Shown here: positions 1-13,900 of the stretch, one piece after another
How the letters are laid out: each line of letters starts with the position of its first letter
Position numbering within the stretch: the first letter of the stretch is position 1
From: Cepaea nemoralis
Taxonomy: Eukaryota; Mollusca; Gastropoda; Stylommatophora; Helicidae
Assembly: GCA_014155875.1 (NCBI GenBank)
Contig: JACEFZ010011693.1
Span: 43,332 to 107,331, forward strand
Length of the DNA stretch: 64,000 nt
Direction: 5' to 3'
The notes under the pieces: generated by a model
What the model was told of the DNA's origin: nothing
The model's database searches: none
Seen by the model: the letters and a program-made list of their open reading frames with translations, nothing else
Translations under genes and position numbers: made by a program

Positions 1-180
1 AACGTGATGTGCATGAGAATTGGTAGCAGTTCTCGCTGCGTTGGTAACTTACGGGGTATGTGAGCCGGTCGCTCAGAAAGCAATGGCCAACTACACTGCA
101 CAATCTTGCCTAGTACATTAACAGCAACTGAAAAAAGCTGATGTTGACTGCAACATCCTGTAAGGAATATGCCAAAAAAA
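1..180 (+). repeat. SINE family 1, copy 1 (cut by window edge)
   Basis: This copy shares its body with three others at 3751-3974, 36449-36693 (minus) and 38301-38660. Shared blocks include the run from 'ggtatgtgagccggtcgctc' and the block around 'gctgatgttgactgcaac', ending in an A-rich tail near 173-180. The head lies partly outside the window, so the 5' end and target duplication cannot be judged. It lies downstream of the stop codon of the minus-strand phosphoesterase gene. Confidence 0.75.
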
Positions 181-473
181 ATGTGTGTGTGCGCGTGCGC
201 AGGAGCGCATGTGTAAGCACGAGTGTGAGTGTACGTGCGTGCGTGTAATGGTGAACAAGAATATATATTATATGATGAACAAGAATATATATTTTATATG
301 AACAAGAATATATATTTTATATGATGCACAAGAATATATATTTTATATGATGCACAAGAATGTACATGATATGATGAACACAAATTTAGATTATATGATG
401 AACATGAGTACATGTTACAAATATAGATTATATGATGAACAAGAACATACATAATTAGATGAACAAACATATT
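181..473. repeat. TG-rich tract followed by AT-rich tandem repeat of about 27 bp
   Basis: Positions 181-245 are an alternating TG/CG tract. From about 249 a degenerate unit built on 'atgatgaacaagaatatata' recurs roughly every 20-29 bp until about 472. The open frame on the minus strand here is only the translated repeat. Confidence 0.7.
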
Positions 474-869
474 CTCGCTCAAGGGTTGACCACAATGACA
501 TATATATAATTACCACGGTTCAAATGTTGAATAAATACAAACATGAGTGCCAGCCCTGATTGAAGTCCTACAGTAACCTCAGGCTCTAGACTAACCGTTG
601 CTACATCACACTGTCTTGTGTGAGAAAATAGATCAGTCACATTTCTGCTGTCTGATTAGTTTACAGTTCAATCATACCAATACATCAGTGACCCCAATGA
701 AGATACCCAGCTCTGATATAATCACCAAACATGGGTGTCAATGTATGTGCTGTTCTGTTGTAATGGAGAAGAAATGGTGTTAATTCTTGTGTCTCTTGGT
801 ACTCCATGTTCTTAAGTAATTTATATTCTACTGAATACTTTCCACTCCAAAATCCCATTCTGGTCTTAT
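474..869. other. unannotated stretch
   Basis: Single-copy looking, AT-rich sequence. No coding signal, RNA fold or repeat was recognised. Confidence 0.4.
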
Positions 870-879
870 ACTCAGTACT

Positions 880-1526
880 ATCAGTTATCAGTTTCAGTCA
901 GTTATCAGTTATCAGTTGGGGTATCTTCGTTGCACTCCGGACATGTCCATAGGTGCTCAGATCCTCCCCCCAGCATATGCATCAGCGTCCGGTGGCTAAT
1001 AGTGCCAGTTCTGTGTTGGTTGACGAGGCGCTTTGTTTTCCTTGATGTACCTCTCGCGTCTGGCTGTGCCGATTCTTACTCCCAGGTCTTTCATCCTGGA
1101 CAGCGATGTGGAATCACTGACGTCAAAATCCTCTGTTCTCGCCATGTCTTTAAGGACGTTAATAACATCGGCACGATCCATGGACTGGCCATCTACAGGG
1201 GGTGCAGAGCCAGCCAGTTTGTCAGCTCGTTCATTTCCCTCGACTCCCGCATGTCCCGGGACGAAGATGAAGGTGACTTTACGGACAACAGACTTTCGCA
1301 GCGATTCAGTCCACTGTCTACGTACAGATCCAGCTTCGACCTTCTGAATCATGCTCATTGAATCACTTAGTACACACACGTTGGTATAATGCTGTGATTC
1401 CAGCCATATGAAAGCCTGTGTAACTGCCATCACCTCCATCGTCATGCTGCTTGTGGTCATAGAGTGGGCACCACTGGATTCTTGAACGGTTCGGCCCGCT
1501 GAACGGGCTGTAAATGCCCACGCACT
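880..1526 (-). pseudogene. 5'-truncated LINE fragment, RNase H domain (LINE family C)
   Basis: The minus-strand reading gives the second half of a retrotransposon RNase H domain. It has 'TMEVMAV' with the catalytic Glu, 'VLSDSMSM' with an Asp, 'FVPGHAGVEGNERADKLA' with the His/Asp pair, and a CPEC zinc-knuckle-like end. Coding extends upstream of the first Met to about 1526 ('SSAWAFTARSAG'). A one-base frameshift near 1040 is needed to recover the conserved end (NQHRTG...GSEHLW). The 3' tail is a short (ctgataa)-type repeat at 880-917. The fragment is bounded by a direct repeat, actcagtact, at 870-879 and 1527-1536, which fits target-primed insertion. It is the same family as 52348-53566, in opposite orientation. 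It lacks the RT and endonuclease domains and is dead. Confidence 0.85.
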
Positions 1527-1779
1527 ACTCAGTACTGTAAAATATAACTAAATCAGAAATGCCAGAACAACTGAAAAGAATCACAAAAAGAAAAGTGTAA
1601 GACTTCACGTCTAGCTTCTACACATTAACTTGTGCTAAACTGGATGAAACAAATTCAGTAGCAGAAGATGTAGTGATTATTAATATTATACATTTGTATA
1701 TGAATATCATTTTGATAAAAATATAATGTACAAATAAAATGGAGAATGTGTGATATGTTTTCTAGGAGATTCCAGAAGG

Positions 1780-1955
1780 TCAAAGATCAAGTTCATGGTG
1801 AAGGTTGTTGACTGGCAGATGACAAAGTTCTGATTTCAAATGTCCGTCTGGGACGGGAAAGTCAAAGACGATTGGTTTGTTGTCAGGTTTGTATTGCAGA
1901 GTGCAGGTGGAGCCATTGATAAAGATTGTCTGGCCATCGGTGGTTACCCCATAAC
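1780..1955 (-). CDS. MPPED1/2: MPPED-like last exon with stop
   Basis: The acceptor 'atctcaacag' ends at 1956. It encodes 'YGVTTDGQTIFINGSTCTL', then 'KPIVFDFPVPDGH', and a tail ending HHELDL before TGA at 1782-1780. The conserved C-terminal strand matches the family, and the extra 20 or so residues after it are not conserved. No clear polyadenylation signal was seen on the minus strand just downstream. Confidence 0.92.
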
Positions 1956-4900
1956 CTGTTGAGATGTTAGAGAAACAGTGTCAAGAGAGGTTATATTACA
2001 ATGAGCAGCAAATCAAATAAAATCGAGGCAGCTTGATTAAACAACTAGAGTTGCAGATTAAATTACCAAAGTTGTAGATTAAATACCCCAAGTTGTAGAT
2101 TAAATAATCTAACTTATAGATTAAATTGCCAATTATGTACATAAAATAACCAAAGTTGTAGATAAAATAACCAAAGTTGTAGATTACATAATTAAAGTTG
2201 CAGATTAAATAACTCAAGTTGTAGATTAAATAATCCAACTTATAGATTAAATTACCAATGTGCTCAATAGATAAAATAACCAAAGTTGTAGATTAAACAA
2301 CAACAGTTGTAGATTAAACAACGCAAGCTGTAGAAAGTACACAGGAGGAGTAATTCCATGGCAGATAACTTTTGGTATCTGATTCTTCTTCTATGTTCAT
2401 CTGGAGAGTTTTTTCGGATGTGATTGCCTTGTGCCTGTTTGCAGCTGAGCTGCGTCTTGCGCCGTTAGGCAGACACATCTAACTTCTGCAGGCATTTTTT
2501 TGGACCGGGTTAACCTTTCCGGATGTATCTGATTCTTCACGTATGTCAGATAAGTTATGAGATAGCTAACCAGTTTCCTTCCTCATTGTTGCTTTCTGTC
2601 AACAACTGGGTGCAGGTTAGCTAGCCTACAACTTGAGGGTAATTAACAGAAATGGCTTAGAACCTGACACAACAAATACCAACATCTGATTCCCTAGAAG
2701 TTAAATCATGCTTGAGGAGAGTTGACCACGAAGGTTGTCAAGGGCAGAGTGGCTGGATGTCTGATGTCCTCCTCTACTTCGAGCAGACCTGATATCCTTC
2801 ATGGTGTCCATGCCGCGCGCGCGCGTGTGTGTGCACAATGACCATGTTACACATCTCTTCAGCAGTAAAACACTGAACACAGCAGGCCAGGGAGGTTGCT
2901 ATGCAGACAACCCACCCACAACAGAATATTTATAGATGTGTGATTATGTAGACATATCTGGATCTTATAGATGTGTGACTGTGTACACATAACTGGATCC
3001 TTGCTACAGAGTTTATACATTGTGCTGACTCTCCTTGCGACTTTTGACATTACAATCATCTTTATCATCACCATAATTTTTATCATCATCATCATCATGT
3101 GCAATGCTGATAAGCGTAGGCGGTCATGATTCACCATATCACTCAATCACCAGAGACATGGATCAGCTGTGTTTTTGTCTCAACCATACCACGTGGCCAA
3201 GCCATCCAGGTATTTACTTCTCTGCCTTCCCCTTGTTCTCTTCCCCTTAACCTTGCAAGCTGTCACCTGCTCTCCAAGTTATTTCTTCTCATAACATGTC
3301 CAAAAACTTGTGACTATGTCTAATTTCTCTATTCAGTTTACGGGTTACATTTGTTTCTTGTAGGATTTGGTCATTGATTCTTTTGTCTGTCCATGGTGTT
3401 CTTTGCATTTTCCTCTGAAACCACATTTCCACAACTGTCAGATGTTTTTCAGCTTGTCTGCACAATATTCACGCTTCACATCCGTACAAAAGTGCAGGCT
3501 CTATGTAGCACCTAAACACTCTTTTTCTCGTTGCGACTGACATCATTTTATTGGTCTACTGACCAATAAAATGATGTCAGTCGCAACGAGAAAAAGAGTG
3601 TTTAGGTCACACTTGCAAACTCCATCTTGCAAAAGACGGCCTTTGCCATGGTGATTGTTGTTCTAATCTCTTCAAGGCATCTCCCACCAGACCCACACAA
3701 AATAAAACACAAAAATCACAGCTTGTGGTTTATGTAGCTGTAAATTAAACGCAGTTCGTGAGCCGGGTACCAGGCGTTCGAAGCTCAGCTGAGACCGATT
3801 TATGCAGCAGACCGTGTCGTGTTGTGTTATAACGTGTTGGTATGGGAGCAGGTCGCTCAGAAAGCAATGGCAAACTACTGAACGTAACACTTGCCTAGTA
3901 CATCAACAGCAGCTGAAAAATGCTGATGTTGACTGCAATGTCCTGTAAGGGAAACGCAACAAAAATAAATAAAGATTAAACACCTGAGAAACACGTGGTA
4001 TGCCCACACGGATCCCCATCTACAGCAAGGGATCAGGGATATGTTGAGTGAAGCAGGACATGGTATGCCCACACGGATCCCCATCTACAGCAAGGGATCA
4101 GGGATATGTTGAGTGAAGCAGGACATGGTATGCCCACACGGATCCCCATCTACAGCAAGGGATCAGGGATATGTTGAGTGAAGCAGGACATGGTATGCCC
4201 ACACGGATCCCCATCTACAGCAAGGGATCAGGGATATGTTGAGTGAAGCAGGACATGGTATGCCACCACGGATCCCCATCTACAGCAAGGGATCAGGGAT
4301 ATGTTGAGTGAAGCAGGACATGGTATGCCCACACGGATCCCCATCTACAGCAAGGGATCAGGGATATGTTGAGTGAAGCAGGACATGGTATGCCCACACG
4401 GATCCCCATCTACAGCAAGGGATCAGGGATATGTTGAGTGAAGCAGGACATGGTATGCCCACACGGACCCCCATCTACAGCAAGGGATCAGGGTTATGTT
4501 GAGTGAAGCAGGACATGGTATGCCCACACGGATCCCCATCTACAGCAAGGGATCAGGGATATGTTGAGTGAAGCAGGACATGGTATGCCCACACGGACTC
4601 CCATCTACAGCAAGGGATCAGGGATATGTTGAGTGAAGCAGGACATGGTATGCCCACACGGATCCCCATCTACAGCAAGGGATCAGGGATATGTTGAGTG
4701 AAGCAGGACATGGTATGCCCACACGGACCCCCATCTACAGCAAGGGATCAGGGATATGTTGAGTGAAGCAGGACATGGTATGCCCACACGGACCCCCCAT
4801 CTACAGCAAGGGATCAGGGATATGTTGAGTGAAGCAGGACATGGTATGCCCACACGGACCCCCATCTACAGCAAGGGATCAGGGATATGTTGAGTGAAGC

Positions 4901-7900
4901 AGGACATGGTATGCCCACACGGACCCCCATCTACAGCAAGGGATCAGGGATATGTTGAGTGAAGCAGGACATGGTATGCCCACATGGACCCCCATCTACA
5001 GCAAGGGATCAGGGATATGTTGAGTGAAGCAGGACATGGTAGTACAGCAACGGTGGGTTAGATCCTTCCAGGGAGACATGGTGCTGCAGTGGCAAGGACA
5101 CCAGCCTGCCAGCCTGGTGGCCTTGTGTTCAAACTGAGAGACACTGGTTCACACAGACCTGAGCTGCCAGGTCCACCCAGCCTGACATTGGTACCACATG
5201 CTGTGCTGGGACATCAAGGCAGCCTGTGTCATGGTGACCATACCACCCATGGAGTGCCGACTGGTACATGACAATCTGGAGCCAGCACCATGTACCAAAC
5301 ACATCTCATGATGTGTCAATGTGTTCTTGGATGGTTTCAGATCCTTCGCAGAAACAACCAGTGCAGACAACATATACTGTACCTCACACAACAACCAGTA
5401 CACACAACATATACTGTACATCACAGAGTACAGTATATTTGGTGGTATTACACACAGTAACATGAATACATAAAAAAAAAAAAGATCTGACACACTGTGG
5501 TTTTAAAAAAAAACCTTGTCAGGAATAGGTTAAAAACAGTTTAAGATGTATGATGGTTTACAACACACAGACCACCCTTCACATATGTGTACCAACCTTC
5601 ACATACATGCACCAACCTTCACATACATGCACAAAGCTTCACATACATGCACCAACCTTCAAATACATGCACAAAGCTTCACATACATGCACAAACCTTC
5701 ACATACATGTACCAACCTTCACATACATGTACCAACCTTCACATACATGCACAAAGCTTCACATACATGCACCAACCTTCAAATACATGCACAAAGCTTC
5801 ACATACATGCACCAACCTTCACATACATGCACCAACCTTCACATACATGTACCAACCTTCACATACATGCACCAACCTTCATATACATGCACCAACCTTG
5901 ACATACATGCACCAACCTTCACATAGATGCACCAACCTTGACATAGATGCACCAACCTTGACATAGATGCACCAACCTTGACATAGATGCACCAACCTTG
6001 ACATACATGCACCAACCTTGACATACATGCACCAACCTTGACATACATGCACCAACCTTCATGTATATGCCCAAACAAGTGATACTTTGGCTTGACGCGG
6101 CGCTGAACCGTGTGCAGAAGTTCCACGCAGCCAGCCCTCATGTTGCTACTGCACAAGTCACCATGTCCTGCGGATATGAACATTATATTCTATCTGAGCA
6201 TTACCCTCAGTCTAATTAAACATCTCTGTGACTTCATAGGCTTTCATTGACTATCTTTGGATGTGGAGGCACCTTATGGTTTTGTTTAGTTAATCCTCTT
6301 TTACTCTGGAGTGAAAAAAAACTTTATAGTGTTGTTTAGTTATTCCTCTTCCTCCTTGGGATGCAAGGATTCCCCAGCTACCACCAGCAATGTATGATCA
6401 GAAACAGTGATGTACTGTCACAATGCACTCAGTGTCACATGCAACCTTGTTGTGACAACTCAGCTAGATCATGTGTTTGCTTGCACTGCAGGTTTGTGTG
6501 GACTCAGATCTATGACACACAGCCAGGTCCTGGACTCATCCATATAAAAGAATGAAGTATAAGTGCATCATTGTTGTTACAGACAAGAGCTAAAAGTTAG
6601 AACACACATACAGATACACATACCAATAGGTGGGCCATGTGTCATCAGTATGTCCGTGTCTTCTGGGATCTGATTCCACTTGTCCAAACAGATGGCTCCC
6701 CTTCTCATGTTAAATGCCATTCCGCCAAAATTGGGTTGCCTGTTTTGCTCAAAAGTAGGGCAGTTTCAGTAAATTAATATGTCTCTTATCTGTTTCACTG
6801 TAGTATTTAAAACTGCTTGGTTACATGTTGAATGAAGGGTGGCACTCAGTGCAATGGCCACCTGTCAGCTCCCTGTGGGGTATGTAGTGGTGTCAAACAA
6901 GGCTGAGTACTAGTCTGTACCTGGTGTTCTGGTGTTCTGTGCTGCACTTCTCAACCTTGTGTGTGATGGTGCAATGGAAGGAATATATTTCCATAACAGA
7001 GTGGATGATTGAATAAAATGGGTAGTTACAAACTGGAACTGGTGCTCAACTTTACGTAACAGAGTGGATGATTGAATAAAATGGGTAGTTACAAACTGGA
7101 ACTGGTGCTCAACTTTACGTAACAGAGTGGATGATTGAATAAAATGGGTAGTTACAAACTGGAACTGGTGCTCAACTTTAAGTAACAGAGTGGATGATTG
7201 AATAAAATGGGTAGTTACAAACTGGAACTGGTGCTCAACTTTACGTAACATAGTGGATGATTGAATAAAATGGGTAGTTACAAACTGGAACTGGTGCTCA
7301 ACTTTACGTAACAGAGTGGATGATTGAATAAAATGGGTAGTTACAAACTGGAACTGGTGCTCAACTTTACGTAACAGAGTGGATGATTGAATAAAATGGG
7401 TAGTTACAAACTGGAAATGGTGCTCAACTTTACGTAACAGAGTGGATGATTGAATAAAATGGGTAGTTACAAACTGGAACTGGTACTCAACTTTACATAA
7501 CAGAGTGGATGATTGAATAAAATGGGTAGGTACAAACTGGAACTGGTAATCAACTTTACGTAACAGAGTGGATGATTGAATAAAATGGGTAGTTACAAAC
7601 TGGAACTGGTGCTCAACTTTACGTAACAGAGTGGATGATTGAATAAAATGGGTAGTTACAAACTGGAACTGGTACTCAACTTTACGTAACAGAGTGGATG
7701 ATTGAATAAAATGGGTAGTTACAAACTGGAACTGGTACTCAACTTTACGTAACAGAGTGGATGATTGAATAAAATGGGTAGTTACAAACTGGAACTGGTG
7801 CTCAACTTTACGTAACAGAGTGGATGATTGAATAAAATGGGTAGTTAAAAACTGGAACTGGTGCTCAACTTTACGTAACAGAGTGGATGATTGAATAAAA

Positions 7901-10900
7901 TGGGTAGTTACAAACTGGAACTGGTACTCAACTTTACGTAACAGAGTGGATGATTGAATAAAATGGGTAGTTACAAACTGGAAACTGGTGCTCAACTTTA
8001 CGTAACAGAGTGGATGATTGAATAAAATGGGTAGTTACAAACTGGAACTGGTACTCAACTTTACGTAACAGAGTGGATGATTGAATAAAATGGGTAGTTA
8101 CAAACTGGAAACTGGTACTCAACTTTACGTAACAGAGTGGATGATTGAATAAAATGGGTAGTTACAAACTGGAACTGGTGCTCAACTTTACGTAACAGAG
8201 TGGATGATTGAATAAAATGGGTAGTTACAAACTGGAACTGGTGCTCAACTTTACGTAACAGAGTGGATGATTGAATAAAATGGGTAGTTACAAACTGGAA
8301 CTGGTACTCAACTTTACGTAACAGAGTGGATGATTGAATAAAATGGGTAGTTACAAACTGGAACTGGTACTCAACTTTACGTAACAGAGTGGATGATTGA
8401 ATAAAATGGGTAGTTACAAACTGGAACTGGTACTCAACTTTACGTAACAGAGTGGATGATTGAATAAAATGGGTAGTTACAAACTGGAACTGGTGCTCAA
8501 CTTTACGTAACAGAGTGGATGATTGAATAAAATGGGTAGTTACAAACTGGAACTGGTGCTCAACTTTACGTAATTATATTTTTTTGGGTTTTATTTTTTT
8601 GTTTGCATTTTCCTGCTTTGAACCCAAGCGTAGTGCACACACATGCTGCCACTTCTAGTTCACACAGGAATGATTTATGGCCAGTGGATTAGCTTTTCCT
8701 ATTGCTAGTGTTTCTCACCATCACATGAATTCAGAGGTACTTGTCATTTACATCGCCTAGTCGGAAAGAGAAGTCAACATTTTAGTTCAACTGACCGGTG
8801 TAGGGGTTGAACCCGCTACCTTGTCATCAGCACACCACATTGGATGTATAAGAACTAGTGCTCTAATCCATGCTGCCACGCTGACCTCCAGGTAATTAGA
8901 TGAAGTGGTCCATGACAGAGTAGTCCATGACAGAATGGCCCTGGGCACAGACAGGGATAACTACATCAGTACTGGTGCAGCCATGGACATAATTAGATGA
9001 AGGGGTCCATGAAATAATGGCTGGGTACAGACAGGGATAACTACATCAGTACTGGTGTATCCTTGGACATAATTAGATGAAATGGTCCATGACAGAATGG
9101 CCCTGGGTACAGACAGGGATAACTACATCAGCACAGGTGTATCCTTGGACATAATTAGATGAAGTGGTCCATGAAAGAATGGCCCTGGGTACAGACAGGG
9201 ATAACTACATCAGCACAGGTACAGCCATGGCCATCAGTTATGCCACATGTGCATGGAAAAGTCTCAAACTTACATTGAAGACTAATTCTGTGGTAGTCAG
9301 CTTGTGTCATGAGCTCTCTGTTATACAGCAGTCAGACCTGGATCAATTTTGTCCAGCACGTCCATATCTGGACCACTTTTGTCCAGCAAGAGACAAGACT
9401 GAACACCTTCCACTGACAATGTCTGCATTCTATTCTCAGCATCTCTGTGAAGGACAGTGTAGCTGATGCTGAACTACTCTCACACACAAGCCAACAGATC
9501 ATGCAGACACTGTTCAGTCAGCACTGAATAAGATAGCCAGGTCATGTGTGCCACATGCCATTGCCTTTGGGAAGCTGGCACGGGCAACAGAAAAACTGTG
9601 CCTCCACAGGTATGATCTGAAGTTACATGAAAGTGGGACATGAAAGTGGGACATGAAAGTGGGACATGGAAGTGGGACATGGAAGTGGGACATGAAAATG
9701 TTAGAGATACTCATCACCGCCTGGGAGGAAGAGGCTTCTGACCGCAGGTAACACACGGACATACACTGTCAGGAATCACCTTGAACTTGGCAACACATGG
9801 ACATACACTGTCAGGAATCACCTTGAACTTGGTAACACACGGACATACACTGTCAGGAATCACCTTGAACTTGGTAACATGAAATACTTCAACAATCAAA
9901 GGGAGACATGAAACAGCTGAAAGCAACGCCAGACCATGTGACTGGAGGGTTCCTGCTCATAGGTTTCTTCAACCCAGAGTCAGATATGAGTCAGGCTGAA
10001 TTTGTCTAGTCTTCCCCTGAGTGTCAAGCTGCCTGGTTTACACACAAAAGCCACAAACAAGAGATTGCACACACAATATGCTAGGCAATAAATTGGGCAA
10101 CCTATTGTTTGACTCTGCTACATGTACATTCACTAAGGGAACACATGGATTTGAACAACCAGGTTTAGTTCTTTTGTATGGATGTGAAGGATATGGATGT
10201 GGACAATGAGCAGTCAAGCTGAAAAACATCTGATGACTGGAAATGTGGTTTCTGAGGAAAATGCAAAAAATACCATGGACAGACAGAAAAACCAATGAAC
10301 AAGTACAACAGGAGACAAATGAAAATTGTAAATTGATTAGAGAAATTAGACGTAGACAGTCAACATTTTTTGGACATGTTATGAGAAGAAATGGATTGGA
10401 GAACTTAGTGACAACTGGCAAGATCGAAAGGAACAGACCAAGAGGAAGACCGAGAGGAAAATACCTGGATGGCTTGGCCACAAGGCATGGTTGAGACAGG
10501 AACACTGAGCTGAACCACGACTCTGGTGATCGAGTGAAATGGTGAGTCATTACCGCCCACGCTTTCCGGCATGGCACATGATTGATTGATTGATTGGTAC
10601 AGTATGCTATATCAGAACACTCTGCACTAGCTACAGAGGGTGAATGGGGATGACCCAGAGTGAGCCACTGTGTGACCCTATATTTACACACGCTGAAACA
10701 ATCAAACAACTATGATTGAGCCTCAGCCAGGCCACGTTGCTTCAGAGAATAAAAACTCAGGAGAGAAGATGGTAACATTAGTTCAATCAGACTTACCAAG
10801 GGGATCCATAGATTTTGATTCCACACACTTTGACGTAAGAATCCAACAAATAGATACAGTTGGTCAACAATTCTCGTGATGACGACACTTTAGCTTCCTC

Positions 10901-13900
10901 TAAGTAATCTTCAAAATCTTGTTTCTGTGGAACAAACATCAGAAACAATGGAGATATGATCATCTTCATCAAGTGCCACGCTGGCTGGTAGGCGTTCACG
11001 ACTTTCCACAGATCTCGGGCTTTGGTTTACTGGATCAACTCTGCTGATGATATTCCTCCATGCCACCGCTTTAATCCATCCAGCATAATTTCTCTTGGTT
11101 TGCCTCTCCCCCTCAATCTTTCCAGTTGTCACAAAGCTCTCCAATGCCTCTCTTCTCATCACATGACCACAGAAAGCTGTTTGTCTCTTTCTTATTCTTG
11201 TGTATAATGTTCTAGTTTCATTAGCCTCTTTCAGACAGTCATTGTTAGTTACTTTGGCAGTTCAAGGAATTTGCAACATTCATCTTGGAACCACATCTAT
11301 GTTGCCTCCAAGTTCTTCCTAATTTGTTCATTTACATTCCAAGATTCACTGTCATACAGCAATACAGGTTCTATATAGCACATTAGCACTCTCTTATATT
11401 CAATGATAGTAACTTATTGCACAGGATACTCTTCATTTTCTGAAATGCAGCCTTTGATGCTTGCCCTATTCTGCTCTTAATCTCTGTTGTGCATCTTCCA
11501 TCTGATGTTATAAATGCCCATAAGTATTTAAAACTATCCACTTGGTTAAGAATTTTCCCTTATATTTCTATTTTGGTGTCACCGTTTTCTTTGATATCAC
11601 TGTGATACATTTTCTCAGTCACCTCACATTTTCCGAGATTCATCACACTGACCCGAATGGAGCACCATATAGGATAAAATTTAATCAGCGTTTCAAAATA
11701 ACGATTGGCTCGAACAAAACCTGAGGTACCAGCCAGAATGTTTGCGCAGAATTGGTGGTGAAAAACAAGTCATTGCACATAAAACCTTAGAGACAGCCAC
11801 TAGCATTTTCTGTTAGGAGGTATTCTGGGTCCCCTCAGGTAAGCTTGACCCTAAATATGTGCTAAGACGATCCATGATGTTAAGGTAACATGGTGTTTGT
11901 GTGAATAATTGTGTCCGTGTTTGTGTTCGAACCAGTGCGTATGTTGAGTGCATAGCTGTCTAAATGGCTCTCAGCATAATTTCATGAAATAATTGATATG
12001 TTTTCATTTGTGATTGTTGTTCATTTAATTTTGGTTCATGATCATTACTTTTGTTGCTGGAGGAAAGGTTCGAATTTTCCCCTGATATGAAAAGGCAAAT
12101 ACATTAATAATGATGATGATGGGAGACATTTGAGAACCCAGCCTAATGCAGAGGAATGAAGACCGGTCTTGCATCACAGACATAGAAGGATGAATGTTAC
12201 AATGATGACTTTATCTCAACATACCTTGTCTTAACCCTACCAGACCTGAGGCACTGAACCTAACTGTCCCTATAACCTGGGCTCCTGAGCATTAAAGAGG
12301 AAAAAAAACTAACATGACATAGAAAAATGTTAGTTACATGCAAACAAGTTGTTAGAATAAGATGTAACTTGGAGACGCAGAAAATAGGTATACCTTTCAT
12401 TTAGCGCCAATGTTCCACCTTTGTGTGCCAATCCAGTCTGAATAAACCAAAGTATCGATCACCTGTTGAACTGTGAAAAGTCCTAGAACTACTTCACTTT
12501 CTTGTTGAAGTGCTTGGCTCATCAGCCTATGTTTCATTTGGAATTTTCAGAATTTTTTCACATTAAACCACACAAAGTCAATTCAAACCTATGGGGGCAT
12601 ACATTTGCAATGGCTAACCATGAGGTCTGACCACAATTGGTTAGTTATTTTTAGTTTGTCATGCATTTCTTTTCACGTACTAGGCAAAATACCGAAAATT
12701 TGGTACAGCGGTATAGCGGCAGATTAGGAAATTACCGAAAAATCAGCACAGCGGTCTGGTAGGGTTAACATGCATCAGTCTCAACTTACCTCTGACTTAT
12801 CATGCAGTCTCACTACATGCATCTGTCTCAACATGCATCTGTTACAACATGCATTCATCTCAATCTGCCTTCATCACAACATGTCTCTGTCACAACCTAC
12901 CTTCATAACAACATGACTTTGTCACAACAGGACAACGTGGTCTCATCTTTATGACCTTATTTTATCTTACTGTCCTTGTTTTCAACAAGAGTTAATCATA
13001 TCATGACATGAAGGCATCAAGGGAGAACAATTGGTTATCCCTAAACTGGTCACATTCCACCAGATGTGGGAATGAATTTCATCTAGAGAGAAGAGGGTAG
13101 TGATCTCACCATTGAGTGGAACAACTCTCTTTCCTCCTATTTCCTTTTTTTCCCCTTGACATGTTTTATGTTATAATGACATATGATTGTTGTAAAATGC
13201 TTATGTAGTTTGTATCTTGTTTGAACTCAGATAGGTGGTGTAAATATGAGCCTACCAAAATGAATGCTGTTCATTCAGTCCTGGTGATGCAGACGTACTT
13301 GCTGACAGAGGTAGAGGTATTATGACCATGTCCATATCCTACCAGATCAATTACTATTCTAGCATTTCTCATGCATCCCTCACCATCACAACCCCCCAGC
13401 CCGCGTGCCCAATTCTTAACCCTTTGAAAATAAAGATTTTTGTTCGTTCATTCGTTCATCCTCCCAGAGATGGACCCTAAGAACTTATAATTAGCTACTG
13501 GGAAGAGTAAAGCGTTGGAGACTGCCATTACGACCTTACCATGCTTAGCTCAATTTGGGAGAGGACCCTGAAAGAGAAATTTACCCAAGGGAGAACCTTC
13601 ATCTAAGGGTGTAAAACACTTAATCATTCCAGTCAGGAGTTAGAAGATAAAATGCACCACAATACTTTGTTCCAGCTACACATCTAATTCTATACATTGT
13701 ATTGTTGTACCTTTGATGAACATTGTGTTATGAATTGTTATTTTCAAAACATATTTCATGTTGAACATAAAGCTTTTTCACAGAATGATCTGCACTCCAA
13801 CCTTTGATTTCATATTATACGTTATGTTTTAAATCAGGATTTGGGTGACTTCTTGATAGAATGTTCTGTGATAACAGTGTATGTTCTGTGATAACAGTGT

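Noticed and set aside
6910..7995. 361-codon frame with a 21-residue repeat
   Set aside because: The unit length is a multiple of three; the frame sits in the intron between exons c and d and has no recognisable signal or domain.
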